Shown here: positions 1 through 7,506 of the stretch, piece after piece
How the letters are laid out: each line of letters starts with the position of its first letter
Position numbering within the stretch: position 1 is the stretch's first letter
NCBI GenBank assembly: GCA_947589405.1
Contig: CANQBT010000043.1
Coordinates: 1 to 15,225, forward strand
Direction of reading: 5' to 3'
DNA from: an uncultured Clostridia bacterium
GTDB taxonomy: Bacteria; Bacillota; Clostridia; Lachnospirales; CAG-274
DNA length: 15,225 bases
Notes under the pieces: generated by a model
The model's input: only the letters and a program-made list of their open reading frames with translations
Databases searched by the model: none
What the model was told of the DNA's origin: nothing
Position numbers and translations under genes: made by a program

Positions 1-35
1 CTATATTGCATTGTTTTTATTGGAGATACTCCTTA

Positions 36-1499
36 TTACTGTAATTCCTTTTCATTTTCTATTAGGTCGTTATTGCTGTAAGGATTTAAAACTCCGTCGG
101 CATATCTTTCTTTGGGGAAAGGTATATATGGCAAGGAATTAAACTGTTCACAAACCTCATCTGCAAGAAATCCGCCTATTTTTGTAAGCTTTACGACATT
201 GCCGTCGTCCTCTATAAGACCGTATTCTTTAAGCAGATCAATTTTTGTCTGATTTAAACTGTCAAATTCAATACCTGTTCTCTGTAAAAATTCTCTTTTT
301 CTGACATCACGATTCTTAAGAGGAAGAACTATAGCCCAACGCACTTGTTCATTAAGAGGTCTGACATAACCTCTGTTTATAGGCAGAAGCCCCTTGTCTA
401 TATAGTCGTAATATTCATTAAAATCATATACATTTATGTCAAACCTATCTCTGTAGCTTGAAAAGCCCGTTAAGCCAAAGCCAACTTGGTCATATTGATT
501 ACAGCATTGATTATACGCATAATGAGAAAATACCTTCTTTGTTTTGCTGTATACTCTGCGCAAATTTTCATGAAAACCGTTTGCTTCAAGAATATCTACG
601 GCTATCTGCTTCATCATCATTGTGGTTTCAAAATCGGGAATATCGGTCTTGCCGCTTCCTCTGACTAATTTATTTATAGCGCCCTGATAATCTCCGTATG
701 CTTTTACCTTAAGCCTGTAAAGCTGTATTTCGCCTACAGGGAACTGAACCGCTTTTTCCATAACGTCGATCCAGTTGTCAATAGTTTCGCCGGGATGACC
801 GTAAATAAATTCGATATTTACATCAAATCCATATTCTACAGCCTTGTATATTGATTCCTCAGCTTCTTTGACGGTGTGTGGTCTGTTCATAGCCTTAAGT
901 ACATCATCATCTAAAGACTGGATACCTATTGTGAGCCTTGTTATGCCATGCTTTTTCATTATTTCACAGCGTTTAGTGCCGTCCTCACCTATTATTGAAT
1001 TTGGGTCAAGATCAACATTATACTGACGACAGGCACTCATATCGACTCGTTTGCCAAATTCTGTAAGGAAATGATCCAAAAGCTCGGGCTTTAAATAAGT
1101 AGGCGTACCTCCGCCAAGAAGTATTGATCTTGGCTTTATCTTGTCTATGCCAAAACGTTTTCTGTAAATATCGATTTCCCTTATAAGATATGATATATAT
1201 TTTTCCTTTTCATCGTTGTTGTCGCCAACCATACCGGGATAATGACAGAACAGACAATGTCTTATGCAAAATGGTATATGCACATAAATATCCATCATTC
1301 CGTCTTTGGGGAGAGTAAATGTTTTGAAATATTCATCTACATCTATAAGCGGATATTCGGTAATTGGCGGATAATGTACTGACGGCACAAAATCACCATC
1401 ATCGCATATTAGTCCCAATTTTTGATAATACTTTACTTTTGCCAATGTTTCTTGGGCAGACTCTATTAATTTTTCTCGATTGATTTTTACAAATTTCAT
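36..1499 (-). CDS. HemN/HemW-like radical SAM protein (487 aa)
   Basis: Cytoplasmic radical SAM enzyme of the coproporphyrinogen-oxidase-like (HemN/HemW) branch. The 4Fe-4S motif is C78-x3-C82-x2-C85 in the family context YVHIPFCIRHCLFC. The SAM-binding GGGTP is at 129-133, and the HemN-type GIQSL...MNRPH stretch at 192-208 and YGHPGET at 233-239 follow. The C-terminal part (about 390-470) looks like the HemN C-terminal helical domain. About 65 residues precede the radical SAM core, and 487 residues is longer than a usual HemW (near 380). The start has an AAGGAG site 5 bases upstream. It lies 41 bases after the transporter gene. Possible roles are haem chaperone, anaerobic haem-degrading ChuW/HutW type, or class C (HemN-like) radical SAM methyltransferase. 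The neighbouring methyltransferases and exporters make the last attractive, but the sequence does not decide. The family call is secure; the substrate is unknown. Confidence 0.88.
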   Translation of the reverse strand: MKFVKINREKLIESAQETLAKVKYYQKLGLICDDGDFVPSVHYPPITEYPLIDVDEYFKTFTLPKDGMMDIYVHIPFCIRHCLFCHYPGMVGDNNDEKEKYISYLIREIDIYRKRFGIDKIKPRSILLGGGTPTYLKPELLDHFLTEFGKRVDMSACRQYNVDLDPNSIIGEDGTKRCEIMKKHGITRLTIGIQSLDDDVLKAMNRPHTVKEAEESIYKAVEYGFDVNIEFIYGHPGETIDNWIDVMEKAVQFPVGEIQLYRLKVKAYGDYQGAINKLVRGSGKTDIPDFETTMMMKQIAVDILEANGFHENLRRVYSKTKKVFSHYAYNQCCNQYDQVGFGLTGFSSYRDRFDINVYDFNEYYDYIDKGLLPINRGYVRPLNEQVRWAIVLPLKNRDVRKREFLQRTGIEFDSLNQTKIDLLKEYGLIEDDGNVVKLTKIGGFLADEVCEQFNSLPYIPFPKERYADGVLNPYSNNDLIENEKELQ

Positions 1500-1540
1500 T
1501 TTTACTCCTTATTCGTACTTATAAAATGCTGAACTATATA

Positions 1541-2932
1541 TTATATAAATAATCTGAATGACAAAGGTATCCATAATGCCGATACGACTATCATACACAG
1601 CTGTACCCATACCGTAGCTTTAGGCAGCTCAAACATAGTAAATGCTTTTTGATCGTATGCTACTACCATAACAGTATCGAGCGGGAACAGGTAACAATTA
1701 CATACGCACATACTGCATGTCATTGCTGCCATCATAGGATCGACTCCTGTTTTTTGCGCAAGCATAATTGCTATTGGCACAAGCACGGTTACTGCGGCAG
1801 GTGCTACCGGGACAAACAGCAGGAAAATAAACGTGATCGTCGCAAACATTGCTGTTACAATAATGCTGCTTGACGGAAGAGAGGAGGGCATAATAGAATT
1901 TATGAAAAAGCTGCAAAGCCCTGTATTTGTAGCCGCTGCTGCCACAGAGATCATTGCACCTGCAATAAAGAATGTAGGCCAGCTAACACAGTTGACAAAT
2001 TCCTCCCATGTCAGTATGCTTTTACTTGGTACAAACATAAGCGCTAGTGCTATAATTGCCGTTACGGTTATATTTATTGATGGTATCCATGAGCTTAATA
2101 TCCATGCCGAGATCGTGCATAAAAGTAAAATAACGATATAAATATCCTTTTTTGAGGATCTTTTATTGTTCCTCATACTATTTAAATATCCTTCTATGGC
2201 TGTTTCGGAAAGTTCTGCGGGCTTATATACAAGCCTGACTATCAGAAAGCTTGCGCAGATCATTATCAGCGATAATGGTATCCCTACTGCCATCCAGTCA
2301 ATAAATCTAACATTTATATCCGCATATTTTTCAAGCATGTCCATACATATCAGATTTATACTTGAGCCAGCAGGCGTCATAAGACCGCCTATCATACTTG
2401 ACAGCGTAAGACAAATCATAAAAGTTCTTCTGCTGCGCTTTCTGTCATTTTCATTGTCATAAAAGCTCATCAGCTTTTCGGCAAAAGGCAAAAAAAGTAT
2501 TACTGCCGCAACATTTGATATAAAAGCAGACATTATAGCGTTTACAAGCATAAAGGCGAATATGAACGAATGGATATTCTTCTTGCATACACCAAGTATT
2601 TTTGTCAACACCTTTTCTGTTACTGAGGATTTTTGCACGCCAAGAGAAATACCAAATGATGCCAATGTAAAGTATAAAATATGGTTGCTGTATCCTCCGA
2701 ATGCTTCTGTTATGCTTTCCACACAGCCTGTAGAAAAGAGCAATGCAGATGAGATAAGACAAGTAACGCAAATGTTGAAGGATTCAAACAGTAACAGAAA
2801 TTGAGTTGCCAGCAATACACCTAAGGTGTGTACTGCCGCATCGCTTAAACCATCTATATGTATAATGTGAGTTATAACAAGAGAAAAAGCAGCCGCAATT
2901 ATACCAAACCATTTTAACTTGTTGTTGCTCAC
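1541..2932 (-). CDS. DASS/SLC13-type anion transporter (463 aa from GTG)
   Basis: Polytopic inner-membrane transporter with about 11-12 hydrophobic segments over its whole length. DASS/SLC13 hallmarks, numbered from the GTG start, are ISNVAAVILFLP near 138-149 (first SNT-like motif), GGLMTPAGSSINLI near 182-195, and a TWEEFV..SWPTFFIAGAMI stretch before the second half. The second SNT-equivalent position reads VPVAPAAV (about 375-382), so the second sodium-site motif is not canonical. The substrate could be dicarboxylate, citrate, sulfate or another anion. I chose the GTG at 2932 because AGGGGATG lies just upstream and the gene then begins 4 bases after the preceding stop. The longer frame from 3040 adds 36 mostly non-hydrophobic residues and overlaps the PP2C-like gene by over 100 bases. 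Family placement is good; the second-motif change leaves coupling ion and substrate open. Confidence 0.85.
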   Translation of the reverse strand: MSNNKLKWFGIIAAAFSLVITHIIHIDGLSDAAVHTLGVLLATQFLLLFESFNICVTCLISSALLFSTGCVESITEAFGGYSNHILYFTLASFGISLGVQKSSVTEKVLTKILGVCKKNIHSFIFAFMLVNAIMSAFISNVAAVILFLPFAEKLMSFYDNENDRKRSRRTFMICLTLSSMIGGLMTPAGSSINLICMDMLEKYADINVRFIDWMAVGIPLSLIMICASFLIVRLVYKPAELSETAIEGYLNSMRNNKRSSKKDIYIVILLLCTISAWILSSWIPSINITVTAIIALALMFVPSKSILTWEEFVNCVSWPTFFIAGAMISVAAAATNTGLCSFFINSIMPSSLPSSSIIVTAMFATITFIFLLFVPVAPAAVTVLVPIAIMLAQKTGVDPMMAAMTCSMCVCNCYLFPLDTVMVVAYDQKAFTMFELPKATVWVQLCMIVVSALWIPLSFRLFI

Positions 2933-2936
2933 AAGA

Positions 2937-3626
2937 TCATCCCCTTTGTCGATTGTCAAGCAGACCCGATAATATCCTTCCCTGTTTGGGCTTAAGAATA
3001 ATTGCCGCAGCACAGAAGTGGGCTTCTGATCCTGCCGCATCTACCAGTTTATAAAGCCAGTCTTCGGCAGAAATTGAATCCGCAAGTGTTTTTTCCATAG
3101 TTTCCGTAGAAACAAGGCTTGTGAGCTTGTCCGAACAAAGCAGAAAAGCGTTTTCACCCTGCTTTGCTTCAAAGGGTTCACTTATATATGCTTTATAATC
3201 AAGCCTCGAACCTATCAGAGGATAATCTCTATTATCCGAGACGTTATTCAGTACACCGTCTACGAAGCAATAAATATGTGAATCTCCGCTTATAACGTAC
3301 CGAAATCGGTCCTTCATCATAAAAAGCATAACCGCATCACAGCAGAAAGGCTTATCCTTATCGTGTATCATATAAAGTCCTTTGTTTGCGGCATCTGTTA
3401 TAAAGCTTATGGCCTTGTCCTCGATAGAGGGCCTTTTTACATAAAGCTGAGTAACTATATCCGCCAGGACTCCTGCAGAACTGCTATCCTCGTTAGTCCC
3501 TTTCTGTGTTGCGCTCACGCATATCATCATCGGGCCTTTCATCACGCATCGGGTCCCATGTATCATCTGCCCCTCTTCCATCTTGCCTGCGTAAATTGCG
3601 TAAGGACTTTTCCTGTTTTCTTTCAT
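2937..3626 (-). CDS. PP2C-like protein, probable pseudophosphatase (229 aa)
   Basis: The fold pattern of a PP2C Ser/Thr phosphatase is recognisable by comparison with the intact PP2C at 9229-10023. VISGDSHIYCF (111-121) matches HVGDSRLYFY, FLLCSDKLTS (161-170) matches FFICSDGIWE, and FCAAAII (204-210) matches the last strand. The metal-binding residues are mostly gone. The N-terminal G-x-R-x-x-NED is absent, the ADGVGG motif reads SATQKG (38-43), the SDG glycine is Lys167, and the final Asp-Asn pair is missing. Hydrolysis is therefore unlikely; a pThr-sensing or scaffold role is possible. Seven cysteines are spread through it. The start ATG has AAAGGAG 8 bases upstream, inside the 3' end of the methyltransferase gene, which it overlaps by 134 bases in another frame. 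Automated annotation may simply call it PP2C. Confidence 0.72.
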   Translation of the reverse strand: MKENRKSPYAIYAGKMEEGQMIHGTRCVMKGPMMICVSATQKGTNEDSSSAGVLADIVTQLYVKRPSIEDKAISFITDAANKGLYMIHDKDKPFCCDAVMLFMMKDRFRYVISGDSHIYCFVDGVLNNVSDNRDYPLIGSRLDYKAYISEPFEAKQGENAFLLCSDKLTSLVSTETMEKTLADSISAEDWLYKLVDAAGSEAHFCAAAIILKPKQGRILSGLLDNRQRG

Positions 3627-5712
3627 TTCCTATCTCCTTTCGAGGTTCAGGAGCTACATATCCTTCCTCTTGCTCAAATATAAGCACAAAACGCTGCATA
3701 ATTGCAGACCATCTGCTTACAAGTCTGAAGCCGTATTTTCCAAGCTGCGCAATTATAAGCTCAGGCTTAATTCCCGGTCCGTAATAGGAGGGCACACCTT
3801 CAGGGGTCACATTGTTGTCAACAATTATCAATCTGCCTCCCTTTCTGAGTGCTTTATGGATACTTGCCACAAACTCATCCTTGACAAATTCTATATCTGT
3901 AATATAAACCGCATGATACATTGAGCACATAAAAACAACATCAACGCTGTTTTCTTCAAGGCAGGCATCATTCATTTTTGCAACAACTGTTTCTATATTT
4001 TTAATGTTGTATTTTTCAACAAAATTTTCCAAAAAGCTAAGAGAATTTTTACTTATTTCGGTTGCATATACCTTTCCCTCGCTGCCTACCGCCTTTGAAA
4101 ATTCCCATGTGAAAAATCCGGGACCACAGCCTATATCCGCTACATTATCGCCTTTTTTGATATTACAAAATTCAAGCATTTCATATGTATGCTCCCATAA
4201 ATATCTGTTTGGGTTATTGAAAATAAGGTATTCATTCCATATATTTAGAGTAGGTATAGGAAAATCCTTGCCTCTGTATTCAAAGTTAGAGTCATTTTGA
4301 CAGTTGGGATCATTGGGGATTTCAAGGTCAAATTTGTAATAAAGATATTTTTTCATTCTTTCCCAGTTATTTTCTGAGAAAAATTTTAAATACATATCTG
4401 TAAGCTTATCTTCCGAGCTAACTTCTTTATTATCACTTAGCATAACTGATATAAACCACAAAAAGGCAGTATAATCATCGCCTATCCTTTCTATAGGCCA
4501 AAGCTTTGAAAAGCCTATATAAGCTTTTATCAACTTATCTTTATTATTTTCCGTAATACCCTCATACATGAGTCGTCCCCATATTTTTCCCCTTTTTGTA
4601 TAGCCTGAGGTCGATGTGCCGATTATTCTGTAACGCACCAGCGAAGCTGCCGAATCAACAAAGATCTTTGAGGGATCCCCGTCTGTGTTTATAAACGGCA
4701 AAGACTTTGGTATATCCTTCATTTCAAATATAAGCACATATCTCTGAGGGGTAAACTGAAAGGTATTGATAAGCTTAAAGCCGTAATACCACAGCTGACT
4801 TATAATAAGCTTTTTGTTTATGTAGGGACCGTGATAGGGCAAATCTGAGCCATGTACAAGATCGTTATCTACGATTATAAGCTTTCCATGTGGCTTTAAG
4901 GCATTTCTTATGCTGTGTACAAAGCGATTTCTTTCTGCGTCTGTATAAGCTGCATAAACATTGTGATATAATGAACAAATATATACAACATCAACGTTTA
5001 TTTTAGGGTCAAGTCCTATGCCTTCAAAGCTGCTTTCCACCACCTCTACGTTGTTTATGTTATATCTTTCAACATAGTCGTGAAGAAATTCCAGATGGCG
5101 TGGATTTGTTTCGGTAGCATAGACATAGCCTTCTTCCCCCACTATATCCGCAAACTTAAATGTAAAATATCCTGAGCCGCAGCCTACATCGGCTACCTTC
5201 ATGCCTTTTTTAATATCAAATCTTTCCATATTCTCTCTTGTGCTTTCCCAACGCTCTCTGTCAGGATTGTTGAAGAGAATAAAATCCTCAAGAAATCTCA
5301 TTCGAGATTTCATTTCGGTATTGTCCTTGTTGTCATCATATTCGATTATATGATATTTATAGTTGAGGTAGGTTTTGAGATTGTCAAAATCATTATCGCT
5401 CATCATATGCCAAAAGCTTGAAACAAAGGGAGTTTCTTCCCATTTTGACCTTGTATCCTTAGGAGTGAGCAAGGTCCTGCACAGCCATTCCAGAGCCGTA
5501 TATTCACCGCCGAAATTTTCGTTTGGAATAAGCTCTTCATAAATGGTTATTGCTTTTTCCAGCAGCTTATTATCTCCGTTTTCCAAAAAGGAAAGTATGA
5601 GTTTTGCACACTCTATACCACCCTCTGTAATATCAAAGGAATCCAAACTGCCAAGATGTACCAATGACCGTTGATCTTCAATGGGTATTATAAGATTTTC
5701 TGTATTAGTCAT
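3493..5712 (-). CDS. Tandem SAM-dependent methyltransferase (739 aa, two fused units)
   Basis: Cytoplasmic protein of two homologous halves, about 1-345 and 350-690. Each has a helical region (EYTALEWL at 70-77, DYTAFLWF at 413-420; then YLNYKY / YLYYKF) followed by a class I methyltransferase domain. SAM-binding motif I is intact in both: VADVGCGSG (173-181) and VADIGCGPG (524-532). The acidic residue ending strand 2 is E201 and E552. Both carry CS(L/M)YHxVY (246-253, 596-603), LIIVDN, a GPxI..(K/E)LII.QL segment and QR(Y/F)VLIFE at the end. Both halves could therefore be active. Residues 696-739 form an Arg/Asp/Glu-rich tail encoded out of frame by the start of the next gene, with no counterpart in the first half. 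The ATG lies 3 bases after the ABC stop, with GGAG upstream. The substrate is unknown; a small molecule or peptide made or exported by this operon is a guess. Confidence 0.85.
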   Translation of the reverse strand: MTNTENLIIPIEDQRSLVHLGSLDSFDITEGGIECAKLILSFLENGDNKLLEKAITIYEELIPNENFGGEYTALEWLCRTLLTPKDTRSKWEETPFVSSFWHMMSDNDFDNLKTYLNYKYHIIEYDDNKDNTEMKSRMRFLEDFILFNNPDRERWESTRENMERFDIKKGMKVADVGCGSGYFTFKFADIVGEEGYVYATETNPRHLEFLHDYVERYNINNVEVVESSFEGIGLDPKINVDVVYICSLYHNVYAAYTDAERNRFVHSIRNALKPHGKLIIVDNDLVHGSDLPYHGPYINKKLIISQLWYYGFKLINTFQFTPQRYVLIFEMKDIPKSLPFINTDGDPSKIFVDSAASLVRYRIIGTSTSGYTKRGKIWGRLMYEGITENNKDKLIKAYIGFSKLWPIERIGDDYTAFLWFISVMLSDNKEVSSEDKLTDMYLKFFSENNWERMKKYLYYKFDLEIPNDPNCQNDSNFEYRGKDFPIPTLNIWNEYLIFNNPNRYLWEHTYEMLEFCNIKKGDNVADIGCGPGFFTWEFSKAVGSEGKVYATEISKNSLSFLENFVEKYNIKNIETVVAKMNDACLEENSVDVVFMCSMYHAVYITDIEFVKDEFVASIHKALRKGGRLIIVDNNVTPEGVPSYYGPGIKPELIIAQLGKYGFRLVSRWSAIMQRFVLIFEQEEGYVAPEPRKEIGNERKQEKSLRNLRRQDGRGADDTWDPMRDERPDDDMRERNTERD

Positions 5713-5715
5713 ATT

Positions 5716-7506
5716 TTATATCTCCATTCCGTTATATTGGCTTGTGAAAAGCCCATAGTATTTTCCCTTTGCTTTCATAAGCTCACTATGTGTGCCGCTT
5801 TCGCATATACTGCCATTGTCTATGACATATATTACATCGCTGTCCTTTACAGATGAAAGACGATGAGCTACGGTTATGCAGGTTTTGTCCTTTGTAATAC
5901 TGTTCATAACAGTTCTGAGTCTTTTTTCCGAAGCAGGGTCAAGAGATGATGTTGCCTCGTCCATGATCAGTATCTCTGATTTTCTCAGAAAACATCTGGC
6001 AAGGCTTATAAGCTGAAGCTGTCCTCTGCTTAAAAAGGATCTGCTCTCCTCCAATACAGTATCATAACCCATAGGCAAGGCTTCTATAAGCTCAGAGATC
6101 CCTGCGGCTTCGGCTGCTTTCTTTATTTCACTTTCGGAAGCGTTATCAACACCGTAGCTTATATTCTCGTATATAGTGCCATTTATAATATAAGGCTCTT
6201 GTTGTACAAGAGTTATCATTTTTCTTATTTTTTGAGGTGACAGATATTTAAGCTCTTCACCATTTATTTTTATTGTACCTGTGTAATCCTTGTAAAAGCC
6301 TTCAAGCAAATTAATAACTGTTGTTTTGCCTGCGCCGGTTTTGCCGACAATGCCTATGTGCTGTCCTTTTTTTACAGAAAAACTCAGATCTTTGAGCACA
6401 GGTATATTTTTGTAATAGCCAAAACCGACATTTTCAATTTGTATAAAATTATTGTTATATTCAGAAGCAAAGTCCGAAATATTATCATTGCCTTGTTTCT
6501 CTGTATCGCTGTTTATGATTTCAAATACTCTTTCTGCACCTGACAGAACATTTTGGAATTGCACAAAGCATTGACCAAGATTTGTGATAGGCTCTGTAAA
6601 TTGCTTTGAATACAGTATAAATGCCTGAATGGTCCCTAAAGTGACCGCATTTGAAATAGATAGCCTTGCGCCTTCTGCCACAAGCAGAAAAAAAGAAATA
6701 TTGCCTGCCAAAAGAAGCAAAGGCTCTACAAGACCTTCGGTAAGCGCTACCCTTATACGTGAACGGTAAAAAGCATTGTTAAGGCTTTTCATACGCTTTT
6801 GGTCAAGCTCTGTTCTGCCGCCTTCCGCTGCGGCTCTAAAAGAAAGAATACTGTCTGATATATGTGAGTTCATATTGCCCAATGCTGCCTGTTGTTTCCT
6901 GATCTTAGTCAGAAGGATACCGGATATTAAATGACTTATAAAAACAGATATAACACCTGCTATTATTACAACAAGAGCGAGATGTATATTTTTAATAAGC
7001 ATTATAACAACACAGCCTGCAATAACTGTGATAGAGGCAATGAGATCTATAATAAACTCCGGAAATGCCGAAGCGGCAAGCGTCGTATCATTTATCAAAC
7101 GGCTCATAATATCTCCCTGTCTGAACCACTCAATACGTCCTGCTTTCATTTTAAGAACAGTCGAATAAGCTTTTGATCTCAACTCCTTTTCATAAGTCGT
7201 CGAAAGCTTTATACTGAGTACACCCTGTAAATATTCAACCGAAAACGACAGTACAGAAACTATTGCCAATACACCTATACTCTCAAAAAAAACATAAGCC
7301 GAATGTGTGCAAATGCTGTCTATACAGCGAGATAGTATAAGAGGAAAGCAGAGATCTGCACCTATGGATATAAAGCTTAAGCCAAGTATGGCAAGCACCA
7401 TATATCTGCATGGTCTCATATATCTTAAAAGTAACGCAGCACTTTTTAAAGTATCCACAGGTCTTTGAGGAAATTCAGTACCTCCTTTGCTCTTTAACAT
7501 TGTCAT
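5716..7506 (-). CDS. ABC exporter, consensus half of heterodimer (596 aa)
   Basis: Type IV (ABCB-like) exporter half-transporter with six membrane segments in about residues 30-320 and a C-terminal ATPase domain. Visible motifs are Walker A GKTGAGKTT (388-396), Q-loop LVQQEP (433-438), signature LSRGQ (492-496, one change from LSGGQ), Walker B ILIMDE with catalytic E517, D-loop SLD, and switch His548 in VAHRL. It has the catalytic Glu and His missing from its partner at 7503-9224, the arrangement known from heterodimeric exporters such as TM287/288, BmrCD and LmrCD. The ATG overlaps the partner's stop by 4 bases (ATGA), with AGGAGGTG six bases upstream, implying coupled synthesis. Heterodimeric family members export drugs, lipids or peptides. 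The cargo here is unknown. Confidence 0.93.
   Translation of the reverse strand: MTMLKSKGGTEFPQRPVDTLKSAALLLRYMRPCRYMVLAILGLSFISIGADLCFPLILSRCIDSICTHSAYVFFESIGVLAIVSVLSFSVEYLQGVLSIKLSTTYEKELRSKAYSTVLKMKAGRIEWFRQGDIMSRLINDTTLAASAFPEFIIDLIASITVIAGCVVIMLIKNIHLALVVIIAGVISVFISHLISGILLTKIRKQQAALGNMNSHISDSILSFRAAAEGGRTELDQKRMKSLNNAFYRSRIRVALTEGLVEPLLLLAGNISFFLLVAEGARLSISNAVTLGTIQAFILYSKQFTEPITNLGQCFVQFQNVLSGAERVFEIINSDTEKQGNDNISDFASEYNNNFIQIENVGFGYYKNIPVLKDLSFSVKKGQHIGIVGKTGAGKTTVINLLEGFYKDYTGTIKINGEELKYLSPQKIRKMITLVQQEPYIINGTIYENISYGVDNASESEIKKAAEAAGISELIEALPMGYDTVLEESRSFLSRGQLQLISLARCFLRKSEILIMDEATSSLDPASEKRLRTVMNSITKDKTCITVAHRLSSVKDSDVIYVIDNGSICESGTHSELMKAKGKYYGLFTSQYNGMEI

Noticed and set aside
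1..35. Start of a further gene at the left edge (ATG at 9-11, minus strand)
   Set aside because: The AAGGAG site at 29-34 is 17 bases from this ATG, too far, and only three codons remain in the window. A next gene may exist but cannot be supported.
1..35. Intrinsic terminator after the radical SAM gene
   Set aside because: Only a very short GGAGTATCTCC palindrome is present, with no real stem and no T-run.
2933..3040. Longer N-terminus for the DASS transporter starting at 3040
   Set aside because: The extra 36 residues are read from inside the PP2C-like gene and lack family resemblance. The GTG at 2932 has a proper ribosome site.
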